This document shows, piece by piece, positions 23,640-34,439 of a stretch of 64,000 nucleotides of DNA. The translations under genes and the position numbers were made by a program. The stretch's first letter is position 1, and each line of letters starts with the position of its first letter. The notes beneath the pieces were generated by a model. It worked only from the letters and a program-made list of their open reading frames with translations. It was not told the origin of the DNA and did no database searches. The DNA lies in contig NC_135497.1 of NCBI RefSeq assembly GCF_052857255.1, positions 343,830,183 to 343,894,182 on the forward strand, given 5' to 3'. The DNA is from Amblyomma americanum (lineage: Eukaryota > Arthropoda > Arachnida > Ixodida > Ixodidae).

Positions 23640-24772
23640 GACAAGAGAATGTAGCCATGTGATCGTTGTGCAGGACGAGCTAATTTTCCATGAAAAAAAA
23701 AGAATAATGGAAAGTTTACAAACAGCTAGTGCTTGCAGAACTTCGAGGATGTGAAGTGCTCGAACTGGCGCATGACAGAACAAGTTGAGGGCATTTTTCA
23801 GAAAAGAAAACCAAGCAGAGGCTTAGAAGTGCGTTCTTTTGGCCAACAATGGTAATCGACGTGAAGGAGCACTCCCGGAGCTGTCATACGTGCCAAATGC
23901 TTCCCCGTGCGACTGTTCGAGATCGCCTACCGATAACACCGCTTACTTGACCAGAGATACCTTTTCAGGTAGTGTTCCTTGATTGTATAGGACCACATGA
24001 GCACGGGTCAGCACGGGTACTGAGCGTCCTTGATTTGTGTGCGAGATGGGCAGAAGTGATACCACACAAAATTTTGACAACCAAGGCTACATGTCAGGCA
24101 CTGATAGAGGTTTTCCTTAGGTACGAGACTCCTAAACTAATTTGCTGTGACCAGGGAACCAACTTTGTGTCCAAATTAACTCAAGAATTCGTGCAGAGGT
24201 TGTGTGTTCAGGTGCGGTTTTTCACTCCGGAACACCCTCAGAGTAACAGGATTGTGGAGTGATGGAACGGAACATTTAAGGCTACGCTTCGACATGTCGG
24301 ACATTATCATCAAAGAGAATGGGACCGTAACATTCTATGCATGATTTGGGCATAGAGGGAGGTACCGCATGACGTCACGGGCAAGTCACCATTTGAAATA
24401 ATGTTCGGGCGGACGCCACATGGACCGCTCAATATCCTGCACAAAACCTGGACGGGTGAGTGGACTCCACCGACTTGGCTGAATAAACTGGCCGTTCAAT
24501 ATCTTCTCGAGATGAGCGAACGGATGAATGGCGCCGCGAAAAGGGTTAACGAAAAGGCAGAGACCATACAGAGACCGTATGCAGCCAAATACAACCTTAG
24601 GGTCCGACCAAAAGAGTTCAGAAAAGAGGATAAGGTCATCATACTAAAATGCGGCCAGGTGAGTAAACAACAGCAGAAGCGGCGCAGACCAACTGGTAAG
24701 AAAGAAAGAGAGATAACAGCTATATTCTTGACACTGGCGAGGGAAGCAGATAAGTGCATGCGAATAGGCTGA
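23640..24772 (+). pseudogene. Integrase of the Gypsy-type element, damaged
   Basis: N-terminal HHCC zinc domain: His codons at 23771 and 23792 and Cys codons at 23882 and 23891, with the expected 'FFWPTM' wording between. Catalytic core in one frame from 23972: Asp4, Asp60 ('CCDQGTNF') and Glu96 ('NRIVE'), giving the canonical D, D-35-E spacing. The frame then breaks and continues with 'GKSPFEIMFGRTPHGPL' and a C-terminal basic region to 24772. Stops at 24260 and a frameshift in the zinc domain mean no full product. The enzyme would insert element DNA into the genome. It lies upstream of the reverse transcriptase. Confidence 0.85.
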
Positions 24773-25019
24773 GGCCCTATGTAGCACGAATCCAGAATGT
24801 GGGAGTTGTGCTCGAATCGAACAGCGAGTTTAGTGATGAGTACAAGACTCCACATCGAGAAACGCAGAACCAATAGCTGAAGTTTGAGAATTCAGTCGGA
24901 GCGTTGACGCGGGAACAAATACTTCAGATTAGTTAAGTCATAACTGGGGCATCTGAAGCTTTTACCGAGCGCCCAGGCCGATGAAAAGTTGGCTGTCACA
25001 AAATAACGCTGCTTCCCAA

Positions 25020-25850
25020 CACCAAGTACGAAAAGTCACACCTGTATAAGGTACTTTTCGCATTGAGAAAGGAGGTAGAGCGTCAGGTAGCACAACTGCA
25101 AGAGTGGTATTTCGTCTATCCAGTTGAAAGCTCGTACGTACATCCAGTTGTATGTGTAGCTAAAAAGAATGGGTCAGTAAGGATGTGTATTAATTTTCGA
25201 AAATTGAATGCAGTTACTGAATCAGACAGCTTCCCTATGACAAATATGACCGAGATGCTGTATGAAGTGCCAACTGCCAGCTACATATCGGTATTAGATA
25301 TGACTCGTGGATGCTGGCAGATCGCCTTACACGAACAGTCGCGGCGTCTTACCGCATTCGGAACACCTGAAGGTCTCTATGCGTTGAAAGTAATGCGGTA
25401 CGAGTTGCGAAACTCGGCAGCAACTTTTAAGAGAATTATGAATGAAACCATAAAAGATCATTCCTGTTATGCAACGCCCTACATTGACGATATCGTTATC
25501 TTTTCGGCAACGTGGTTGGAGCACATCAAAAAATTACGGGCAGTACTTGAGACTCTGAGAGAAGTGAGTTTAACGGCAAACGCTGGGAAATGTAAGTTCG
25601 CGCAGTGAACGGTAAAGTACCTAGGCCAAGTATTAGGGTCAGGCAAGCATGCTCCTGACCCAGAGAGAGTAAGCGCGATCGCAAAACGGAAAGCACCCAA
25701 AAGAAAGAAAGAGCTTCATAGCGTATTGGGTTTCTTTAATTACTACAGAGAATATGTTCCGGAGTACTCAAAGGTACTTCGCCCATTGACCGACCTCACC
25801 ATCATGCGGGTCCCGAATGTCATTCCCTGAAATGAGAAGCCGAGGACGCG
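25020..25850 (+). pseudogene. Reverse transcriptase of the Gypsy-type element
   Basis: A 181-codon open frame from 25063 covers fingers and palm: 'KNGSVRMCINFRKLNAVT', the first catalytic Asp in 'VLDMTRG' (residue 79) and the YIDD box (residues 140-143). The usual 'PFGL' motif is changed to 'RYEL', probably decay. After a stop at 25606 the connection region continues with 'YLGQVLGSG' and 'YVPEYSKVLRPL', typical of Gypsy elements. It is in the same orientation as the integrase upstream, with about 250 bases between the two. Confidence 0.9.
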
Positions 25851-25854
25851 TTTT

Positions 25855-26290
25855 GTGGGGTGAAAAAGGTACTAGCATTGTTGCCGGAGCTGGTCGCACC
25901 TGATCAAAACCAGGAGTTCCTTCTCACAACAAATGCCTCGGAGGTGGCGATAGGAGCATTTTGGTCGCAATCTGTTGAAGGGGAACAGAAGCCGATTGCA
26001 TTTCTGAGCAAGAAGTTGACCCCTGCTTAAACCAATTTGTCTGAAATCCAAAGAGAAGCTTTTACAGTCGTGTGGGCACTGGAAAACTGAATACCTGGTT
26101 ATTTAGGGTTAAATTGAAGGTCGCAACAGACCACAACCCGCTCACTCACCTCACTCGTGCAGCGCCCACTAGTGCGCGGTTGATGCGTTGGCCGCTTGCG
26201 TTGCAAAAGTATGAACAAGAGGTCCTGCATATCAAAGGTTAAGTAAACAAGTGCGCTGATGCACTATCTCGTCTAGAATGCCAGGAGCAA
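25855..26290 (+). pseudogene. RNase H of the Gypsy-type element, damaged
   Basis: Wording 'FLLTTNASEVAIGAFWSQ' matches the start of Gypsy RNase H, where the usual TDAS has become TNAS: the first catalytic Asp is Asn (AAT at 25932-25934). It continues with 'KPIAFLSKKLTPA', a stop, 'SEIQREAFTVVWALE', and decays after 26090. It is the last coding domain before the 3' LTR, with no integrase following, as would be normal for Gypsy elements. Confidence 0.8.
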
Positions 26291-26619
26291 TGACATTAAT
26301 ATGATAATTTTTTGTGTGTTTGCGTGTGTTTCCTCTTATGTACCCGCAAACGAGTGATCAAATTGTAGACGTAATTTTGTGCATAACTATTTTGCTTTCT
26401 GCGGTGGTAGAAGTATGAAGTGAAGGCTAGGGGCTAGCTTGGCATTAGCATACAGAGAAAGGACATGAAAAGTTCTGGAACGCGCAGATTGGTCTCCTAA
26501 CGTTGTGTGCACGGAACGAATTGAGGCTCTGTGTGTGCGTAGTGCTGCTTAAGACCTTGTGGCTGACATGGAATCTCACACTGACATCAAGTGTCTGCGT
26601 GACGTTCTTGGTTGGGGGT

Positions 26620-27517
26620 TGTGGAGTTCGCTGACCATTCCGCAAACTCATTGGTCTTGTGTTCGCAAGGAAGGCCGCTCGGAACTCGCCAACAAAAGGA
26701 CGCATCCCGTCCCGGCCTCCCCTGCTTGCGGCGGACGTCCTTGTTTGCTCCGCGCCGTCGTGGGCATAACCTGACGGGAAGAATCCTAACCAGATACAGC
26801 TGTTGGGATGTGTTTGTTGCCAAAGGGTAGCTGAGACTTTGGGAATGAAGGAGATACGGCTGGGTAGGAGCCGAGGGACCATGAAACCCATTATTCCCGT
26901 AACGACTGTCTTCTTCTCTTTCGATGTGTTCTGTACAAAACTTGAGTGATTGTCTCTTCGGCATATGTTTGTCCCGTGTGCTAAAGAGGAAAGTTATGAA
27001 AATGTTAGGAAAGTATTAACGGCTGTGCCGTGGGTACCGTGGAAAAGGGTGGTCGCGCTTGGGCTGTTTGTGTATTTGATTGCAACCGCCCCTTTCCCAA
27101 ATGTTTAGTCAGTACTCTTTCCCCAATCTGGGATTAGTTGGCGGAAACCTCATTTTCTTTTCCCTAACCACTGGTTGGCGAGGTGAGTCGCTTGTAATCT
27201 TATTGGTTGCGGTCCCCGCTAAGGGCAGAGACAGAGGGTTTAAAAACGAGCGCTCTGTGTTGAACGAGGGCTGAAGTCGTCAGATCAACTGTTTAGTCAT
27301 GTAAATCGTTTTCTGTTTGCTTTGTTGTCTTGTTTTTTTGTAATTGAATAGTTAACCTTCGCCTTTACTCGAGTAACGTGCATGTTTGTGTGTTAGATCC
27401 ACCTGGTCATCAAGAAACGCCGATTTTATCATCAACAAGGTGTTTCCTCTCATTGCCATTTGGACATCACCTGAAGGGAATGGAAACCGGCGCAGCCTGA
27501 AGACGGGAAACTCAACT
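26620..27517 (+). repeat. 3' LTR of the Gypsy-type element
   Basis: Full-length match to the 5' LTR, with the same end sequences and the target duplication CGCCC directly after it. A G-rich stretch ('ggttgggggt') lies just upstream and may be the polypurine tract. Confidence 0.85.
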
Positions 27518-28875
27518 CGCCCTTTCCGCCTTAGGGGCATTTAGTGCCGATCATCGGATGTGCAATGCATTCGGAGTTACTGCTTTGCACATCCTTCACA
27601 TCATTTCCAGTTAACCCTTTTATTCCAGAGCAACTCGGTAGTTCAAAAGGTATCAACCGCGTCATGGACTCATCGGCCTCTCCTCGGGAACTACTTGACG
27701 ACCTTCAGGACGCGGGTGCAGGCGTTTTATGTGTTTGCCGCTGTATCAAAGATGCTGCTGGCTCACTTGTGCGGACAGAGTCTGTAATTGCGACTTTTGC
27801 AGGATCTCCTTGCCCGTCTGAGCTTAAGGTTTGCCCATAGTGTACCAAGTCGACCCACTACATCCTCGTCCTTTCGCAATGTATGAATTGCTGGCGCTTT
27901 TTTCGTAGCCGCAAAGTTTGCTAATCCGACTATGCGGGGAGAACCATTAAGCAGAACTCTGCACATCTGAGGGGCCCACTTGCTGTCTATGTGGCGGCGT
28001 TCATCCGGCTGACGACGGAGGCTGTCCCAAACGTTCTGATGAGCAGAATGTCGTGGACATCATTCAGAAGAAGAGGCGCTCTAGAGCTGATGCTTAGGCA
28101 CTGTTAGACCAGAAGAAGCATTTTTATGCGGGTTTTTCTAGGTCATCGGGGTCAGAGGTGGAGGTGTTGCTGACAGTCTGTGGTTTCAGTTGTTTACAGG
28201 GCGCTTGCGGGTGTTGAGGATTGTGTTGAATACCTTCATTGAAGTTCTATCCCAAGTCATTTCAAGTGAGGTTGCTCATTCAACTGTTGGTATTCCCGTA
28301 TCATCAACTAGTTCATCACATAGCCTCCCTGGTGTCTCTTTGGCTCCTATTCTTGTTGCGTCCTCGTCTATGTCAGGTTGCTCGTTCAAATGCTGGTCTT
28401 CCCGTTCCATCAAGTAGTCCATCCCATAGCCTCACTGGTGTCTCTCCCGTTCCTCCTATTCCTGCTGCGTCCTCATCTTTGCTTGTCCATGGTGCCGGAG
28501 ATACCAGCCTCTCTACCGTTTGTACTACGGACGTCGAGATGGCTATTCCTTCCCAGAAGCGTCGAGCTCCTTCCTCACATCGTAGTCTGCCCTTCCAAAC
28601 ATCTAAAGCAAGAAAGGTTCCCCCAGTAGTCCGCATGAAACTGATGTGTGAAAGGAGGCTATCACAGCCTCTCTGCTTTTGCAGTAACAATGCCGGGGTT
28701 AAAACTACTACAGTGGAATTGCCGTTCAGTCAGCTCTTCTCACGATTTACAGAAACTTGTCCCACATTTTGACACAGACATTGTTTGTCTTTAAGAACTT
28801 TGGATTATTCCTACCAGGTCATTCCTATCAGGAGACCAGCTACCATGTGACAAGATGGTTGGTCATTTGGTGCCT
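27518..28875 (+). pseudogene. LINE ORF1 knuckles and endonuclease start, I/LOA-like
   Basis: Continues the LINE broken at 20590. It shows two Cys-rich knuckle remnants: 'CMNCWRFFRSRKVC' (His replaced) near 27870-27915 and 'CCLCGGVHPADDGGCP' near 27985-28030. A Ser/Pro-rich ORF1 tail follows (28239-28770), and then the endonuclease start, 'LKLLQWNCRSVSSSHDLQKLV' (about 28695-28760), with an in-frame stop soon after. The rest of ORF2 is missing. Next comes an LTR-like sequence on the minus strand, which may have cut it. The order ORF1 knuckles then apurinic-type endonuclease is typical of the I/Jockey group. Confidence 0.65.
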
Positions 28876-28879
28876 AGCT

Positions 28880-29500
28880 TTCGCTCGTCGACAGCCAGGG
28901 AATGGGTCGGAGACAAAGGTTCACAAAACAAAACAAAGTTTATACAGCAAAGAGACGATACAGAGGATGTCACAACCACTCGCTCGTAGGAGCACATACG
29001 AAGTGATTTACAAATACATTTGAACTCGTGCAAAGTAACATCAGAGAGAGATTACAATTCAACAGAATCTTGGCACCTAAAGTACACTAATACGACGGAG
29101 CCGATCCGCAGACTGACGCTCGCTGCCTCGCTGGTCCGTGGCTGGTCGAGTGGTGTTCCCCAGGAGTCGAGCGGGCGCGCTTCTCGGAAGCTTAAACGGT
29201 GGCTCAGGCTGACCGACAGCGGCTGCAGCCCCTCATTTATAGCCGCAGACCGCGTCTGTTTCTTCTTCGCGCCAAGACAGGCGCGCACATACACGCAGCT
29301 TCAACTGCACAAACTCCTCCTCGCGCCGGGCGCGCGACCCTATTGGACGAGTGCAGAAATCACCGTCCAGAAAAATATAGGTGATTGTCGGCACGCTGAG
29401 TCATCGACGCAAGAGCGAAGGGGAGAGGGTATCACCTTGGCACGGACGAGGTTACCCCCTTTCCGTCGACAAGCAAAAACTTCTTTGACATTCTAGAAAA
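28880..29500 (-). repeat. LTR-like promoter-bearing sequence, possible solo LTR
   Basis: On the minus strand there is a TATAAA box (plus 29233-29246, 'ctcatttatagcc'), a GC-rich upstream part, and about 330 bases downstream a 'gtataaactttgttttgttttgtgaacc' end, the layout of an LTR with U3, R and U5. No coding region of the same element is attached. I could not define exact ends or a target-site duplication, so the alternative is a different promoter-bearing repeat. Confidence 0.4.
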
Positions 29501-29969
29501 ATCGACGCCGCGCGCGGCCATGCCCCCCTCTGCGCCGCGCCGGCGAGCTGTGTTGCAGCAGTACGCAAAGCTGTACACTCTCCGCAGGTCGTTTCCTGCT
29601 GTTTTTTTTTAATTTTATTGCGCGTGGGCGCGCTTGCTTAGGCGCAGCGTCGTTTTTTTTTAAATGCGCAGAATTTTGTGATACATTGCCGAGCGAGGTG
29701 GCTGACTCGACGCGAGTCGGAAGGTGCGCTTGGTTCCGAGCGTATCCACCGTAGTGGAAAATCTGCGCAAGCGGAGAAGGCTACCACAAAGGAGTATCAG
29801 TGGCTGCACATGCTCACTTTATGCGGCGAGCGGTAGTGAAGGAATCGAAAAAACAATCCGAGCAGACTTCAAACTTTTATGGTGTCACTTTCCCAACACG
29901 TACTGTAATTAACTGTCCTCTGCTAGTTTCTGTTTATTCCCCTTCTTTCTTCCTTTCTGTCTTCCACTT
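29501..29969. other. No gene recognised, GC-rich then T-rich DNA
   Basis: A GC-rich stretch (29505-29560) followed by runs of T near 29605 and 29655. No repeat or gene recognised. Confidence 0.35.
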
Positions 29970-30150
29970 ACCGCCATGCTGAGTGGATTTTCCGTTCGCC
30001 TGCTGATTCCAAGGCCGCGGATCTGACCCCGAAGGCGAAGGTCGCAATTCGATGTGGGCGAACGGCAGACAGGCAGGTTCACTCACGAGCCAACACACCT
30101 GAATAACCCCAGGTTGTTGAAAAAAAGTCTGGAACCTTTAACTTCCTTCC
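29970..30150 (+). repeat. Decayed tRNA-derived SINE
   Basis: A-box-like 'gctgagtgg' at 29978-29986, B-box-like 'gcggatctgacccc' near 30016-30029, then SINE tail wording: 'gaataaccccaggttgttg' stands where better copies read 'gaacc(c)caggtggtc'. Confidence 0.5.
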
Positions 30151-30869
30151 TTCTCTCCTTTCGCTTGCCATCTGTGTTATTGTTCTTTTCCTCTTTTCTC
30201 ATAATCTTCTTTTCTTATTCTATATTCTTTTTCGTTCTTCTCTCTCTTGGCTTAGCTATACCTTCTTTGTTGTGCCTTGCGTCTCCATCTTCTTGTGTCG
30301 TTGTCGTTCTTGTGTCTCTACTTCCTCTCCTCTCTCTTGTTTTTCCTCTTTACCTCTATTGCGTAGGTCTGTGGAGATCTAAAATAACTGCAACTAAAAT
30401 GGATTTAAACTACGCGACCACTTCAGTTGTGCTTTCAGCAAGGGCTGTCGTGGTGAAAATGGCCAATCCACAATGTACGTTGCCACGTGTAAATATTGTT
30501 TAATAGTCAGGGCTTGTGACCTACTTGCGGGGTCACTATATATGCGGCGTTCGCTTGATATGCATAATGCCATGGTAAAACAAGGACACTCTCCTCCTAT
30601 CCTAGTACAAACAATCTAAGTGAGAATGCGTTGCGAGTTTTTGTATTTATCGGTCCACGCGCCTTCGAATACCATTTGGTCGGTATTCATGACTGCTGCG
30701 GCGAACCAACCGGTATCGCTGGCTAACGCGGCCACATACGAGTAATCAGTACAGCTAAGCACGGTTAGTTGACTTAATCAATAATCGAATAGTACTTCAA
30801 AAACAGTTTAGTCAGGCAGTCATCCTATGAGCCCAGAAAAAATGTGCACTTCATTACCACTCGGCGCAG
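30151..30869. other. Pyrimidine-rich tract, then unassigned DNA
   Basis: 30140-30360 is strongly C/T-rich on the plus strand and gives a false hydrophobic open frame. 30361-30869 has no feature I recognise. Confidence 0.4.
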
Positions 30870-33830
30870 TGTAGTCGGAATCAGATGATTTTTTTTGAAA
30901 CGGTTTGATTGAAAAAGATGCTTAGGTAAGATGTACATAAATTGATTATTACCTAAGTAGGTCCCAAAGTGGGAACTGTCTGGGGGACTTCCTGAAAATA
31001 ATTGCATATTTGAAGTAGGATAAACTTATGGCAGATAGCAATTACATAGCGAAAAACAGGTGGAATGGAAACTAAGATCTGAACTAGCAGTATAAGCATG
31101 CTGAAATTTTAAAAACACATTTTGCGAAAACAAAAAGAGAACATAGGACAAGAACTCAGGAAATAGAAGTCGTACACAGTACTAACAGGTTTCATCGGCG
31201 TGGCAATTGAAGGCAATTATGCAGTACATAGCTTTTCAATTTTTTATGAAATTGTGCTTCGGTGCGGGATGATTTGATGATTGCGGGTAGCGAGTTCCAG
31301 ACAGTGATTGCTGAAAATAAAGCGAACTGTTTATCATAATTAGTCTTGAATTTCGGAAGCAAAAGATTATGTTGTTCAGCGAATCTAATATTACTAACGT
31401 TACACAAACAGGAAGCTTTAAATATAGGGAGAGTAGTGCTATTGTGACGGGAGGGATAAATTAATAAACCTAGTTTCAGTTGGAGTGAACAGAGGAGAGG
31501 TGAGGTATTGAGCCGGCGGTAAAGGGGAGCACTGGATGCGGTGTATGAGCTGGATGTCATTATTCTAACAGATTGGTGTTGAAGATGACACAAAGAAGAA
31601 AGATGGGTATAGTACGTGTTACACCACGATGATAAACAGTAATTGAGGCGGCTATGAATGAATGCATAATAAAATGAGGGAAGCATATGCTGTTGTAAAT
31701 AATAACGCGCTCTAATTAGTATCCGTATACCAAGCACAACTTTTTTGCTAATAGATTTAGTGTGAAGGTTAAATTTTAAATGTGAATCAAGCGTCACACC
31801 AAGAAATGTTACAGAACTTGATGGGTGAATAACGTGATTATTTAGGTATACCTCTGGGACGCTGACAAGTTGTTTGTGTTCTGAGTGAAATATCACTAGC
31901 TTTGTTTTAATTGCGTTTATTTGTAAAAGATTGCTGTGTGCACCAGTCCATTACTATTATAAGGTCGGCATTAATTTTTGAAGTTAGGTCCCTTAAGTTA
32001 TCGCTAGAAGAATATATGGTAGTGTCATCTGCATACAGAATGCAGTCAGTGTTATTAAGGCATTCTTGCAGATCATTAATGTATATTAAGAACAAAAGGG
32101 GGCCTAAAACAGATCCTTGCGGAACTCCTTGAATAATTGTAATTGGTTGGGATAAAGTATTCGATATTTGTACAAACTGAGTTCTGTTAGCGAGGTAATT
32201 ACGTAGTAAACATAGAGTGGGTCCACAAATTCCCAGCGCTTCTAGTTTGAAAAGGAGTATGATATGATTGATTGTATCAAAACCCTTCGTAAAATCAAAG
32301 AATACAGCTGCCGCCCAAAGACCGTTATCAATGAAGTGTTTAATTCTGTCAGTAAATTGTACCAGTGCGAGCTCAGTGGAATAGTTAGGGCGAAAACCAA
32401 ATATATGAGGTATCAGAAGGCTGAATTTTAGAAGGTAGCTCATTAGACGGTTAAGAACGAGCTTTTCGGATACTTTACTGAAAAATGAAAGAATAGTTAT
32501 CGGACGATAAATAGCAAAACTGTATTTATCGCCTCGCTTATGTATAGGAATAACTTTGCCGTTTTTAAGTTGATCTGAAAAGTCACCAAACTTAAACATC
32601 TTATTGGTAACATTAGTGAGAACGGGCGACAGTTCGTGTGCAACAAGTTTAATTTTAGATGAAAGGATAGAGTCTAAGCCACACCCGGTATTTTTATGCT
32701 GCTTATTATGTTTATAACTTCGTCTTTGGATGTTGGACGCGAATAGAGTAAGGACAACGAGTAGGTCGCGAGATTTCAGTGGTAGGCGTTTTGTCAAGCT
32801 GTGAAAAAAATGAGTTAAACGGATTTGCTAGGTGCGTGGGGTTAGTTAAACTTCGCTTGCCAACATAATTTTTCTGTAATACAGCAGTTTTGGTCCGAGA
32901 GATTTAAAAACCCGTTAATCAATTGCCAGTTTTTATGAGTGATGTATCCATATTAGGTATTTCATTTTCATACTAACTCGTTTTACGATGTTTAATTAAA
33001 AAAGCTAGCGTTTTTTAGTAGATTTTGTATCTATGTGTTAAAGCGAGGTGTAACGGTTGCGCTTTCACTTTGTTGTGAAGGTTACTTTTTCTAATAGAGC
33101 GTACTATTCCGTTAGTCATCCATGGATTTCGCGGTGCAGAATACCATTTTACCAATGGCGTTTCTCTTGTGCATGCGTAACTGCATCGATTAATTTCTTC
33201 GAAAACATATTATACGAAGCGCTAGCGCAGCTTTCTTGCATCACATCTGTCCAGTCAACATTAGCTATCAAATAAATGAATCTGTTTTTGTCGAAGGGGT
33301 ATTTATTTGATTTTTTCTGTGCGCTTTCATTTGCGCTGTCTATAAGCAAGAGTACCGGGTAGTGATCAGTTATATTGAATCTAATGACTCCGGAACTTTG
33401 AGGTAAAAGGACGTTAGACAACACATGGCCACTGAGCGTACCATGTGAATCATATGCACAACGAGTCGGTACGTCTAATAATGATTCAATGCCATGACCG
33501 TGAAGAATGTTCATATATTCAGAGCAAGCAGTATCAGTGGTATCAATAATGTTCATGTTCAAATCCCCTACAATAATTACTTCTTTGTTTTCTTTGTTTA
33601 AAGAAGTTAGAATGTTGTCCAGTTCTCTGCAAAAGTCGGTGTAAGATGAGGACGGCGAACGATAAATGGAAGCAATGATGACATAGAGTCCTACCCGCGT
33701 GGGACACGTTCGTGTGTCGCCTCGTGAGCGCAAAGCCACGAGAGATATAACCTTGCGATTAGTCCTGGTGTATTCTACACCATGGCGGACATTATGCACC
33801 TGATACAGCTCTAAAATATTGAATTGAAAT
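30870..33830 (-). pseudogene. Decayed CR1/L2-like LINE (endonuclease and reverse transcriptase)
   Basis: Three large minus-strand frames belong to one ORF2. 33799-33149 holds the second half of the endonuclease ('ASIYRSPSSS', 'GDLNMNI', 'TDHYPVLL'). 32797-31907 holds the reverse transcriptase with 'GVPQGSVLGPLLFLIYINDL' and the YADD box near 32024-32035. 31896-31192 holds the thumb and C-terminal part ('FLGVTLDSHLKF', 'WNSLPAIIKSS'). At least one frameshift (around 31900) and several breaks between 32800 and 33150 kill it. The endonuclease start is missing. About 320 bases after the stop look like its 3' UTR. The motifs fit the CR1/L2 group; the exact clade needs a tree. Confidence 0.85.
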
Positions 33831-34119
33831 AATTAGCTCATTTATTCCTTATTGCGTGACGAAAGATTGTTTTTAAAGTGAAAGCTGGTGGCATCGCTGG
33901 TAAGCCGATTTCTTATATTTTCTTAGTCGGCAGTGCAGTTCAAAATGCTGAACGTAAAAATATAGATTTGCAAGCGAATTGAGTTGGCTTTCTAGCATTG
34001 CACATTTATAAAATAGTGGCGCAGTGCGTAGTATAGTCGCAGAATTTAAATGTATCGAGAGCTACATTGGCCATGAACTCGCAGTTTCGCGGTGCTCGCA
34101 TTCCCACCGTGGTCGCACC
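33831..34119. other. No gene recognised
   Basis: AT-rich stretch between a LINE and a CACGTG-rich repeat. Nothing recognised. Confidence 0.3.
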
Positions 34120-34261
34120 GCAACACGTGACCAACCCCTTGACTGTTCACGTGACGAACCGCGTGGCGAAGCACGTGACCAGCCACGGCGCCGCGCCGCC
34201 GATAGCTGGTTCGCACCAGGCGAGCGACCACGTGACCAACCACGTGGTCGGTGGCGGGAGC
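34120..34261. repeat. CACGTG-rich repeat
   Basis: Five CACGTG palindromes in about 125 bases, each followed or preceded by a GACCA or GACGA-type word ('cacgtgaccaac'). The open frame across it with repeated Arg-Asp-Gln-Pro words is a product of this repetition. CACGTG is the E-box core, but no promoter was identified. Confidence 0.55.
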
Positions 34262-34366
34262 GACTAAAACCCCCGCACACTGAGTGAATAAAGCAAAATC
34301 CTGTGTCGAGGCTGGGAATCGAACCAGGACACTTGGCGTTTGAAACCACTCAGCCACGCGTCGGCT
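34262..34366 (-). repeat. tRNA-like SINE head
   Basis: On the minus strand: A box TGGCTGAGTGG (plus 34347-34357) and B box GGTTCGATTCC (plus about 34314-34325), preceded by an A-rich run. It adjoins the CACGTG repeat, which may be the body of the same element. It has no aminoacyl stem good enough for a tRNA gene. Confidence 0.6.
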
Positions 34367-34439
34367 CTTTTTTTCTTTTTTCACGAAAATAGTGCCGAAA
34401 AGAAAAACCTAAGCACTCTTACGACACAAAACGCCAGGT

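Larger units (their letters stand above)
20591..27517 (+). mobile_element. Ty3/Gypsy-type LTR retrotransposon with integrase before reverse transcriptase
   Basis: Complete element of about 6.9 kb: two ~0.9 kb LTRs, a 5 bp target-site duplication (CGCCC at 20586-20590 and 27518-27522), and an internal region on the plus strand encoding, in order, Gag with a damaged zinc knuckle, a region without a visible protease motif, integrase, reverse transcriptase and RNase H. The reverse transcriptase is Gypsy-like (YIDD, followed by 'YLGQVLGSG' and 'NYYREYVPEYSKVLRPL'). The order integrase then reverse transcriptase is that of Copia elements and of the Gmr1-like lineage of Gypsy elements. The two LTRs differ at roughly one base in eight in the first 100 bases, and every coding part has stops or frameshifts, so the copy is old and dead. 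No TGG-starting primer-binding site directly follows the 5' LTR. Confidence 0.88.

Noticed and set aside
30054..30503. Hydrophobic 149-codon frame as a membrane protein
   Set aside because: It is translated from a C/T-rich low-complexity tract next to a decayed SINE.
34024..34287. Protein with Arg-Asp-Gln-Pro repeats
   Set aside because: The pattern comes from the repeated CACGTGACCAAC DNA word, and the minus strand and other frames are open too.
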